From Pseudomonadota bacterium (lineage in GTDB: Bacteria > Pseudomonadota > Gammaproteobacteria > Acidithiobacillales > Acidithiobacillaceae): DNA of 28,971 nt. The stretch spans positions 1 through 28,971 of the forward strand of contig JAKAFG010000002.1 in NCBI GenBank assembly GCA_021818125.1. The letters run 5' to 3'. A model generated the notes under the pieces. The model had not been told where the DNA came from, did not search any database, and saw nothing but the letters and a program-made list of their open reading frames with translations. The translations under genes were made by a program, and so were the position numbers. Below are positions 22,825-28,971 of the stretch, piece by piece; the stretch's first letter is position 1; every line of letters starts with the position of its first letter.

Positions 22825-23769
22825 ATGTTGAAAGAAGGGATAAGCCCTGGTGGTGTTGGCGATTCTTCCGGGCGGCGGATGCGGTGGTCGCTGTTGCGTG
22901 ATCTGTGGGTGCTGGCCAAGGCTCGGGTGGTTTCATTGCTGGTGTTTACGGCTGCGGTGGGGGAGATTCTTGCTCCCGACGCGCTGGTGCACTGGGAGTC
23001 TGCGGTGGCGGGGTTGTTGGGCATTGCGCTGGCGGGTGGGGCGGGTGGGGTTTTGAATCAGATAGTCGAGCCGGCTCTGGACCAGCACATGCGCCGCACC
23101 CTTCACCGGCCGCTGGCCGAGGGCCGCATCAGTCGTGGTGGCGCCATTGTGTATGCTGGTGTTCTGATGCTGGCGGCCATGGTGATTCTGGCCTGGGGCA
23201 CGAATCCCCTGACCTTGGGGCTGACGCTGGTTGGCACGGTGGGCTACGGGGTGGTGTACACGCTGTATCTCAAGCCGAGCACGCCCTGGAACATTGTCTG
23301 GGGGGGTCTTGCGGGGGCCTTGCCGCCGTTGATTGGCTGGACCGCCATCACCGGGAGTCTGGCTGCGCTTCCGTTGGTGCTGGTTCTGCTGATTTTTGTC
23401 TGGACGCCGGCGCACTTTTGGCCGTTGGCCATTTGTTGCCGGGAAGACTACGCCCAGGCCTGTATTCCCATGTTGCCGGTTACTCACGGTGTGGATCGCA
23501 CCCGCCAGGAAGTGCTGCACTACGCCGTACTCACCTGGCTGGTCAGTTTGGCGCCGGTTTTGCTGACCGGCGACTGGGTGTATGGTGGGATTGCCGGTAT
23601 TTCCGGGGCCTGGTTTGTTGGCATGGCCTTGCGTCTCAAAGGGTTGCCGGAAGGCAAGGAGATGGACCAGTACGCCCGGCGGATGTTTGCCTACTCCATT
23701 TCCTATCTGTTTCTGTTGTTTACCGCCCTGATTCTGGGCAAGTTGGTGATGAGTTATGGCCTCTTCTGA
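22825..23769 (+). CDS. ctaB: Haem O synthase (protohaem IX farnesyltransferase)
   Basis: Adds a farnesyl chain to haem B, giving haem O for CtaA. A 314-residue UbiA-family membrane protein. The first metal-diphosphate motif reads NQIVEPALDQHMRRTLHRPL, with Glu where most members have the first Asp; the second region is REDYAQACIPMLPVTHG. WTPAHFWPLAI is a haem O synthase signature. I chose ATG 22825 (GAGG 7 bases upstream); ATG 22801 overlaps the ctaA end but has no ribosome site. GC content is clearly higher here than in ctaA and the rus operon. The last 14 bases overlap ctaT. Confidence 0.92.
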   Translation: MLKEGISPGGVGDSSGRRMRWSLLRDLWVLAKARVVSLLVFTAAVGEILAPDALVHWESAVAGLLGIALAGGAGGVLNQIVEPALDQHMRRTLHRPLAEGRISRGGAIVYAGVLMLAAMVILAWGTNPLTLGLTLVGTVGYGVVYTLYLKPSTPWNIVWGGLAGALPPLIGWTAITGSLAALPLVLVLLIFVWTPAHFWPLAICCREDYAQACIPMLPVTHGVDRTRQEVLHYAVLTWLVSLAPVLLTGDWVYGGIAGISGAWFVGMALRLKGLPEGKEMDQYARRMFAYSISYLFLLFTALILGKLVMSYGLF

Positions 23770-25036
23770 GAGCGCGGAGGCCACCAAGGCCTCCGATCGT
23801 GGCACCGGCTCATCCATGAGTCCGCCCGAGCGGCGGGCGGTCAGTGGTCTCAGTTTTATCTACGTGGCGCGGATGCTCGGTCTTTTCATGCTGATGCCGG
23901 TGCTGGCGTTGGAGAATGACCAGCTTCGCTACAGCACGCCCCTGCTGCTGGGTCTTGCCGTCGGCATTTACGGACTGGCCCAGGCGCTGCTGCAATTTCC
24001 CTTCGGCGTCGCTTCGGACCGTTTCGGGCGCAAGCCGGTGCTGGTTTTTGGTCTGCTGATTTTTGTGCTGGGCTCCCTGTTGGGAGCCGTCAGCCACAAC
24101 ATCTGGGGTATTATTCTCGCGCGTCTGCTGCAGGGTGGCGGTGCGGTATCCTCGGTACTGCTCGCCACCGCCGGCGATCTCACCGGGGAACGGCATCGCA
24201 CCAAGGCCATGGCCGCCATCGGCGGCAGCATTGCCATAGCCTACGTCCTGGGGGTTGCCTTGGGTCCGGTTTTCTATGGTTTTTCGGGTTTGACCGGCGT
24301 TTTTCTGGCGGCGGCGGGTCTGGGCATCCTGGCGCTGCTGCCGTTGTGGAAGCTCATTCCCCCGATCCCCCGCAACGCGCAGACCCGGATGGGCAGCTGG
24401 CGCGACGCCCTGCGGATTTTCGGGTACCCGCCGGTGCTTACCGCCAGTGTCGGCATTTTCATTTTGCAGATGGTGTTGGGGGCGAGCTTTGTGGTGCTTT
24501 CGCCGGAGCTGGTCAAGGCCATGCATCTTCCGGATGCTGCTGTTTGGGAGGTTTATCTGCCGGTGATGCTGCTTTCGGTGGCTGCCATGGTTTACCCGGT
24601 GATTTATGCCGAGAAGCACAAGCAGCACGGCCGGATGCTGGCCTTGAGTGGTCTGGCGATTGCCGCGGGAGCGCTGATCATGGGGATGCTCTCCGGGCGG
24701 TTTTGGCCGGTGGCTGCCGGTGCGGTGATTTTCTTTACCGGCTACAATATGGCTTCCGCCATTTTGCCGTCGATGATGAGTCGCAGCACCACGCCGGAGC
24801 AGCGCGGTGCGGCCAGCGGGGTGTACTCGCTGATGCAGTTCGTTGGGATTTTTGTGGGTGGTGTGGTAGGGGGTTGGGGGTTGGGGATAGCGGGAGAACG
24901 AGGCGTGTTTTATCTCCTCGCCGCCGTCGGTCTCCTGCTCGCCCTGCAAAGCTGGAGCGGAAAACGCATGGCCCTCCTGCTGGAACCAGAGAAATTGAAA
25001 AAATATAAACTGGGCAGATCCTATGATATTGAGTAA
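23756..25036 (+). CDS. ctaT: MFS transporter of the cta cluster (CtaT)
   Basis: A 426-residue, 12-helix major facilitator. The signature loop between helices 2 and 3 is GVASDRFGRKPVL (about residues 82-94), with the family's ARxLQGGGA motif in helix 4. Substrate unknown. In A. ferrooxidans a permease in this position is called CtaT. The gene overlaps ctaB by 14 bases and ctaR by 14 bases, so it is translationally coupled on both sides. It could carry a copper, haem-related or drug-like substrate; a role in oxidase copper supply is speculation. High GC as in ctaB. Confidence 0.85.
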   Translation: MASSESAEATKASDRGTGSSMSPPERRAVSGLSFIYVARMLGLFMLMPVLALENDQLRYSTPLLLGLAVGIYGLAQALLQFPFGVASDRFGRKPVLVFGLLIFVLGSLLGAVSHNIWGIILARLLQGGGAVSSVLLATAGDLTGERHRTKAMAAIGGSIAIAYVLGVALGPVFYGFSGLTGVFLAAAGLGILALLPLWKLIPPIPRNAQTRMGSWRDALRIFGYPPVLTASVGIFILQMVLGASFVVLSPELVKAMHLPDAAVWEVYLPVMLLSVAAMVYPVIYAEKHKQHGRMLALSGLAIAAGALIMGMLSGRFWPVAAGAVIFFTGYNMASAILPSMMSRSTTPEQRGAASGVYSLMQFVGIFVGGVVGGWGLGIAGERGVFYLLAAVGLLLALQSWSGKRMALLLEPEKLKKYKLGRSYDIE

Positions 25037-25466
25037 GGCCAGTGAATACGCGCTGAGGATTCTGGTCTACCTGGCCGCGCAACCATCCGGAGAGCCTGTG
25101 CTTAGCCGAGTTATCTCTGATTGTATCGGGGGAGGATCTGCTCCGTGTGTCAACAAGGTATTACGGTGGTTGGCCAAGCGCGGAGTTCTGGATTCCGTGA
25201 AGGGAAAAGGGGGTGGGTTTGTATTGCGCCCGGGTGCTGAGTCTTTAAATATTGTGGACATAATTGAGATCGTCGAAGGTCGTCCTGTGGAACTGCGTTG
25301 TGTGCTCGGTTTTAATATCTGCGCAAAGGAAACCGTTTGTCCTGTGCACTCCCAATGGGAAAGCATTTACAGTAATGAAATAGTCTTTTTGCGGGGGCAA
25401 ACCATTGGTACGATGTCTAATGCCATGCTTTGTCACGGTAAGACAATGGTGCCTGTGCAATGTTAA
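25023..25466 (+). CDS. ctaR: Rrf2-family Fe-S regulator (CtaR)
   Basis: A 147-residue transcription factor with an N-terminal winged helix (MILSKASEYALRILVYLAAQ, RWLAKRGVLDSVKGKGGGF) and the cluster cysteines C93, C100 and C106 (LRCVLGFNICAKETVCPVH), spaced nearly as in IscR and NsrR. It probably carries an Fe-S cluster and responds to iron, oxygen or NO. Its start overlaps the end of ctaT by 14 bases. Known in A. ferrooxidans as ctaR by my recollection. Three further cysteines (C34, C42, C136) and a C-terminal C147 are unusual. Targets are likely the cta and perhaps rus promoters (inference). Confidence 0.85.
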   Translation: MILSKASEYALRILVYLAAQPSGEPVLSRVISDCIGGGSAPCVNKVLRWLAKRGVLDSVKGKGGGFVLRPGAESLNIVDIIEIVEGRPVELRCVLGFNICAKETVCPVHSQWESIYSNEIVFLRGQTIGTMSNAMLCHGKTMVPVQC

Positions 25467-25492
25467 CAGGTCAGAAACAGGAGTAAGTTGTT

Positions 25493-26020
25493 ATGACAAG
25501 AGTGTTGCGATGGGTAACGACTGCTTTAGCATGGTTTGCGCTAGGGATGGCGCAGAGCGCATCAGCAGCTTCTATGAATTCGTTTTATGATTGCGTGCTA
25601 CCTCCGACATTGGCCGTTTATCATGATGCTGTTGTTGCATCTGGTCATGTTACCAGTGACGCAGGATTTTACAAAAATAAAACTCCTGGAGCATCATTCA
25701 ATGAATCCAGTTGGCTGTACGCGCTATATGCCAAAAAGAATCTGTCTCGATGCGTGACCCCATCAGATTTTGAGGGGGCGAAAAAGTCGTTATATATCAT
25801 TGATGCTGCAAAAGAAGTAATAGATGGATATATATCATTTACATGGTCCCCAACACGCATTGAATTAACGAAGGAATGGCCAAAAATAAGATCTGGATAT
25901 GACAAAATACGACAGGCAATAGGAAACAGATATCATACGGTTAGCGTTCCTAAGGGAGTCATAAACACAAATGGCAAGTACGAAGCGATGATTCACATGC
26001 AGATGGCCCAGCTGCATTGA
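25493..26020 (+). CDS. Exported protein of unknown function in the cta cluster
   Basis: A 175-residue protein with a clear signal peptide (MTRVLRWVTTALAWFALGMA, QSASA) and a mature helical part with two cysteines (C34, C87) suited to a disulfide. ATG 25493 has AGGAG 9 bases upstream, and the gene follows ctaR by 26 bases, so it belongs to the same operon. It may correspond to the gene called ctaU in A. ferrooxidans, but I am not certain of the name. No known domain recognised; a periplasmic role in oxidase assembly is suggested by context only. Confidence 0.7.
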   Translation: MTRVLRWVTTALAWFALGMAQSASAASMNSFYDCVLPPTLAVYHDAVVASGHVTSDAGFYKNKTPGASFNESSWLYALYAKKNLSRCVTPSDFEGAKKSLYIIDAAKEVIDGYISFTWSPTRIELTKEWPKIRSGYDKIRQAIGNRYHTVSVPKGVINTNGKYEAMIHMQMAQLH

Positions 26021-26086
26021 AGATGGATTCGCTCATATTTCTGACGTAAGGGTGCCACGCGCCTGTTCGTATGCGATAAAGTGTGC

Positions 26087-26116
26087 TTGTCTGGCAGTGA
26101 GACTCCCCGATATATC
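26087..26116 (+). promoter_or_regulatory. Weak candidate promoter before the dioxygenase gene
   Basis: TTGTCT (26087-26092) and TATATC (26111-26116) are 18 bases apart in the 240-base gap before the dioxygenase gene. Both boxes are 4 of 6 matches, so this is tentative. Confidence 0.25.
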
Positions 26117-26260
26117 AGCATGTTATAGTCGAGAGCATTTTTATGGCCGGATGGTGTGCATTGCCACGCAGGTTCCGTAACTCAGGATGGAATATAGTTC
26201 AGCATGAATGCGCCTATCTGCCCGCATGGATCGGGGGCATCTCTGGTGTGGGAGGTCGTC

Positions 26261-26899
26261 ATGGGAGTAAAGATACTTTCCGTCAACGATAGCATTGGGT
26301 TGGTGCATTTCCGCGGGCTCATAAGCGATAAGGAATGCTCCGAACTAATTGCTATTGGCGGATCTAATGCGGAACCTTCAGAAGTGGTTGACAGTGTTTC
26401 TGGTGTTTTCCACCAAACACCGGGGCGCCGCAGCATGGTGGCATCACCAGCGGCAGATTCATATCCAATAATTGAAGAAGTAAGACACCGTATTGCTTGT
26501 TTTGTTGGGATTGCAGAAGAACATCAAGAGCCGTTACAGATCTTACATTATACCCCTGGTGGGGCGTACGATATACATTATGATTCCTTTTTGGAAGGGG
26601 CACCACAACTGAAGAATGGCGGTAATAGGGTATTAACGGTCCTGTTATATTTGAATGATGTGGAAGAAGGCGGATGGACTCAATTCCCGCATATTATGAC
26701 TAATATAGTGCCCAGCGTAGGAACGGGTATTTTATTCCGGAATACCGATGCGCAGAATCTTCAGTTGAAGGAGTCCTTGCATGCTGGATTGCCGGTTTTT
26801 GAAGGGGAAAAATGGATAGTCAGTGTCTGGATAAGAGAAAGAGCATATTTAGTGCCGCTGGTTGACAGGACAAATGAGATTTCAAGAAGAACATTATGA
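26261..26899 (+). CDS. 2-oxoglutarate/Fe(II) dioxygenase, prolyl-4-hydroxylase-like
   Basis: A 212-residue cytoplasmic-type enzyme without signal peptide. It has the double-stranded beta-helix iron triad H106-x-D108 (IHYDSF) and H174 (SLHAGLPV), and the 2-oxoglutarate-binding K184 (GEKW). Also typical of P4H enzymes are RVLTVLLYLNDVEEGG and GILFRNTD. Such enzymes hydroxylate proline or other residues using O2, Fe(II) and 2-oxoglutarate. I chose ATG 26261, which has GGGAGG 6 bases upstream; ATG 26204 is in frame but lacks a site. It may be the gene called ctaS in A. ferrooxidans (uncertain). Target unknown; an oxygen- or iron-dependent modification of a regulator or oxidase part is conceivable. 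Confidence 0.85.
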   Translation: MGVKILSVNDSIGLVHFRGLISDKECSELIAIGGSNAEPSEVVDSVSGVFHQTPGRRSMVASPAADSYPIIEEVRHRIACFVGIAEEHQEPLQILHYTPGGAYDIHYDSFLEGAPQLKNGGNRVLTVLLYLNDVEEGGWTQFPHIMTNIVPSVGTGILFRNTDAQNLQLKESLHAGLPVFEGEKWIVSVWIRERAYLVPLVDRTNEISRRTL

Positions 26900-26934
26900 T
26901 ATGACCCTAGGGATTCCGTCCCTGTCCTCGGGCC

Positions 26935-27389
26935 CGGAGCATGCCTTCGGTGGCACAGGCGCCCAATGCACGCTGGTCGACGGATATAACCCGGATCTGG
27001 GGTGTCCCGCAGGAGCGATGGATAGCGCTGACGGCCACCATGGACTGTCATTCCCGGGAATCCTGGAATGGAGACGGTCCCGGCACGACCGCGTGCCAAA
27101 AAGTGGCAGAAGCGACACTGGAGGATGCCCTGATTGGCCGTTTCTGGACGCTGGCTCGGCGGCGGGCAAGGCCGCTCACTCTTCGGAGCGATAATGGGTT
27201 GGTTTTCACCTCACGGCGCCTTGTCGTGAGCGTACAGCGCCCCGATTTGCAGCAGAAGTTTTCGAACCGCACACGCCCTAGTAGAATGGCATGACCGAAC
27301 GGTGATTCCGGACCATGAAAAAGCAGTGTATCTGGCAAACCTGCTTTCCATCACTGGAAGATGCAAGGCCGATCATAGGCCGGTGGATC
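26935..27389 (+). pseudogene. IS3-family OrfB remnant interrupted by IS66
   Basis: Reads MPSVAQAPNARWSTDITRIW from 26941 (DDE domain start), then TLEDALIGRFWTLARRRARP and LTLRSDNGLVFTSR (second Asp), then changes frame near 27260-27315 and continues MKKQCIWQTCFPSLEDARPI to the IS66 boundary. Many residues are off-frame or substituted, so it is an old, unrelated copy compared with the IS at 6643. The N-terminal half and OrfA are missing. Confidence 0.8.
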
Positions 27390-28971
27390 GTAAGCGTTCA
27401 GCGAATCCACCCTTGCGGGTTGGCGCCAATCAGGGTAATGCGGGATTTTTCCAGTTCCACGGCAGGAGTTCGTGGAGACGCTTATTGGGCCAGGTGGGGA
27501 GTTTTTCGAGCACGTCACAGAGATATGCGAAGGGCTCGATGCCGTTGAGCTTGCACGTTTCGATGATGCTGTAGAAGGAGGCCGCCCGTTCGCCACCGGT
27601 ATCATTTCCAACGAATAAAAAATTCTTGCGTCCAATGGCCACACCCCGCAGCGCCCACTCCACCGGATTGTTGTCGATACTGAGCTGGCCTTCTTCGAGG
27701 TAGAGGGTGAGGGCCTTCCAGCGCTTCAGGGCATAACCGATGGCTTTGGCGATGCCACTTTTAGGCGCCACTTGCATCTGGGTTTCGCTGAGCCAGGCCC
27801 GGAAGGACTCCAGCAGCGGGCCGGCCCGCTGCTGGCGGGCTTCGGCTTTCTGATCCGGCGGGGAGGCTTTGATGTCGGCCTCGATGCCATAGAGCTTGGC
27901 GATCCAGGCCAATGCCTTCTGCGCCACCGGACTCGGACCCCGCTGTTCCACGTCATAGAAGTGTCGGCGCACATGCGCCCAGCATCCGGCTTCGATGATC
28001 TGTTCCTTGCGGTAGAGGGCATCATAGCCCCCATAGTCATCGGTCTGGAGGATGCCTTTCCAGTCACCCAGGAAGTGTTGCGCGTGGATCCCCTTACGGT
28101 CCGGGGCATAATCAAAGACCACGATGGGATGCGGGGCATCCGCCTGGCTGCGATACACCCAGAGATAGGCCTTATCCGTCTTGCCGCTGCCGGGGTTGAG
28201 GACGGGCAAGGGCGTCTCGTCGGCGTGCAGGATGGTGCCCTCCAGCAAAACCATTTTGCAGGCTTCGGCGAGCAGGCTGATCCAGTATTCCCCCTGGCCC
28301 AGCCAGCTGCAGAGGGTGGCGCGAGAGATCGGTACGCCCGCCCGCAAGTACTGGGTTTCCTGCCGGTACAAAGGCAGGTGATCGACATGTTTCGCCGTCA
28401 TTACGTGGGCCACCAGGCGCGCCGTGGGCAAGCCCTTGTCGATCACCTGTGCCGGTAATGCCGGACTTTCGATGGTACCGCAGGGGCGGCAGGCCAGTTT
28501 GGGGCGGATATGGCGAATCACCTGGAAGCGTCCGGGGATATAATCCAGTTTTTCGCTGATTTCTTCCCCGACGGTTTCCAGGAGGCCACCGCACTGCCCG
28601 CAGGTGCAGGTCAGAGGATCGTGATGCACTTCCACCCGGGGCAAGGTGTCGGGCAGCTGCATGCGGCCGGGGTGGCGGCGGGGAGGACGTGCAGGTGCTA
28701 CTGGTGCTTCGGTTCCTGGACGGGAAGCCGTCACCGCCGCACTGTCTTCCAGAACGGTTTCGAGGAGGCTTTCCATCGCAGCGATTTCGGTATCCAGCGC
28801 TTCTTCCCAGAGGCTGATCTGGTCGGGAGAGAGTTTTTCCGAACGGCGACCGAATCGCCAGCGCTGCAGTTTGGCGATGGTGCTTTCCAGGCGGGCGATG
28901 GTTTCATCGCGCAGGGCGATAGCCTGTTCCTGTTGGGCGATATACCGGGCGCGTTCTGCCCATTCCGCTTC
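27390..28971 (-). mobile_element. IS66-family element, incomplete at window edge
   Basis: The left boundary is placed at GTAAGCGTTCAG (27390), which fits the GTAAGCG ends of IS66 elements. The transposase gene lies on the minus strand and runs off the right edge. It has inserted into the IS3 remnant. If intact, the 8 bases before it (GGTGGATC, 27382-27389) should be repeated beyond its other end. Confidence 0.8.
27430..28971 (-). CDS. tnpC: IS66 transposase TnpC, 5' end outside window
   Basis: The frame is open to the right edge: 513 residues are visible and the start is missing. An ATG at 28776 exists but is internal, because the upstream in-frame sequence (QRWRFGRRSEKLS, LWEEALDTEIAAM) is the normal coiled-coil and RRSEKL region of TnpC. 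Next come the zinc-binding CTCGQCGG and CRPCG motifs and the IS66 core (HADETPLPVL, QTDDYGGYDALY, GCWAHVRRHFYD, LSIDNNPVEWALRGVAIGRKN). The conserved acidic residues are in these blocks. The C-terminus is the short IS66 tail. No frameshift is seen, so the transposase looks functional; TnpA and TnpB would lie to the right. Confidence 0.93.
   Translation of the reverse strand, partial: EAEWAERARYIAQQEQAIALRDETIARLESTIAKLQRWRFGRRSEKLSPDQISLWEEALDTEIAAMESLLETVLEDSAAVTASRPGTEAPVAPARPPRRHPGRMQLPDTLPRVEVHHDPLTCTCGQCGGLLETVGEEISEKLDYIPGRFQVIRHIRPKLACRPCGTIESPALPAQVIDKGLPTARLVAHVMTAKHVDHLPLYRQETQYLRAGVPISRATLCSWLGQGEYWISLLAEACKMVLLEGTILHADETPLPVLNPGSGKTDKAYLWVYRSQADAPHPIVVFDYAPDRKGIHAQHFLGDWKGILQTDDYGGYDALYRKEQIIEAGCWAHVRRHFYDVEQRGPSPVAQKALAWIAKLYGIEADIKASPPDQKAEARQQRAGPLLESFRAWLSETQMQVAPKSGIAKAIGYALKRWKALTLYLEEGQLSIDNNPVEWALRGVAIGRKNFLFVGNDTGGERAASFYSIIETCKLNGIEPFAYLCDVLEKLPTWPNKRLHELLPWNWKNPALP

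Noticed and set aside
22905..23819. Long ORFs on both strands overlapping ctaB
   Set aside because: The ctaB frame has all family motifs; the others are Gly/Ala/Cys- or Gln/Arg-rich shadows.
23810..24949. Long minus-strand ORF (379 residues) opposite ctaT
   Set aside because: Composition is extremely rich in His, Gln, Arg and Pro, a typical shadow of a GC-rich membrane protein gene.
27772..28458. Plus-strand ORF of 228 residues
   Set aside because: It lies opposite the conserved IS66 transposase core and is a shadow.
28594..28776. Start of the IS66 transposase at ATG 28776
   Set aside because: The upstream frame is open to the window edge and encodes the conserved N-terminal RRSEKL region, so the true start is outside the window.

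Overview
The window comes from an iron-oxidising Acidithiobacillus of the A. ferrooxidans group. The key evidence is an essentially complete rus operon: outer-membrane cytochrome Cyc2, dihaem Cyc1, the cupredoxin AcoP, aa3 oxidase CoxBACD and rusticyanin. A cta cluster for haem A synthesis and regulation follows it. Assignments rest on motifs and remembered family sequences; no database search was run.

Layout. Positions 1-3711 look like ordinary chromosome: the end of an MFS exporter, a D,D-carboxypeptidase on the minus strand, a TauE/SafE permease and a methyltransferase. A tRNA-Ala(CGC) at 3832-3907 is followed by a strong hairpin and a tyrosine integrase, the usual edge of an integrated element. 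Positions 5011-8650 hold small cargo genes, an IS3-family copy with a dead orfB, a gene whose stop codon is supplied by that IS, and the remains of a DUF1641-like gene. Positions 8677-11196 form a plasmid-type replicon: parA, a small probable DNA-binding partner, repA, and nine copies of an iteron motif, most spaced 32 bp apart. An IS5-family remnant follows, then a dihaem cytochrome c peroxidase gene, then about 0.9 kb of AT-rich DNA with one small membrane ORF.

Positions 14140-21429 carry cyc2-cyc1-acoP-coxB-coxA-coxC-coxD-(small membrane ORF)-rus. Positions 21854-26899 carry ctaA-ctaB-ctaT-ctaR, an exported protein and a 2-oxoglutarate/Fe(II) dioxygenase. The right edge is a decayed IS3-family transposase cut by an IS66-family element that runs off the window.

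How it works together: electrons from Fe(II) enter at Cyc2, pass through periplasmic rusticyanin and Cyc1, with AcoP attached to the oxidase, and reduce O2 at CoxBACD. CtaA and CtaB make the haem A. CtaR, with three cysteines placed as in IscR/NsrR, probably senses iron-sulfur status or redox state. The most interesting point is the context: the whole iron-respiration module lies between a tRNA-linked integrase plus plasmid replicon on one side and nested insertion sequences on the other. This suggests that Fe(II) oxidation was, or is, carried on a mobile or integrated plasmid-like element.
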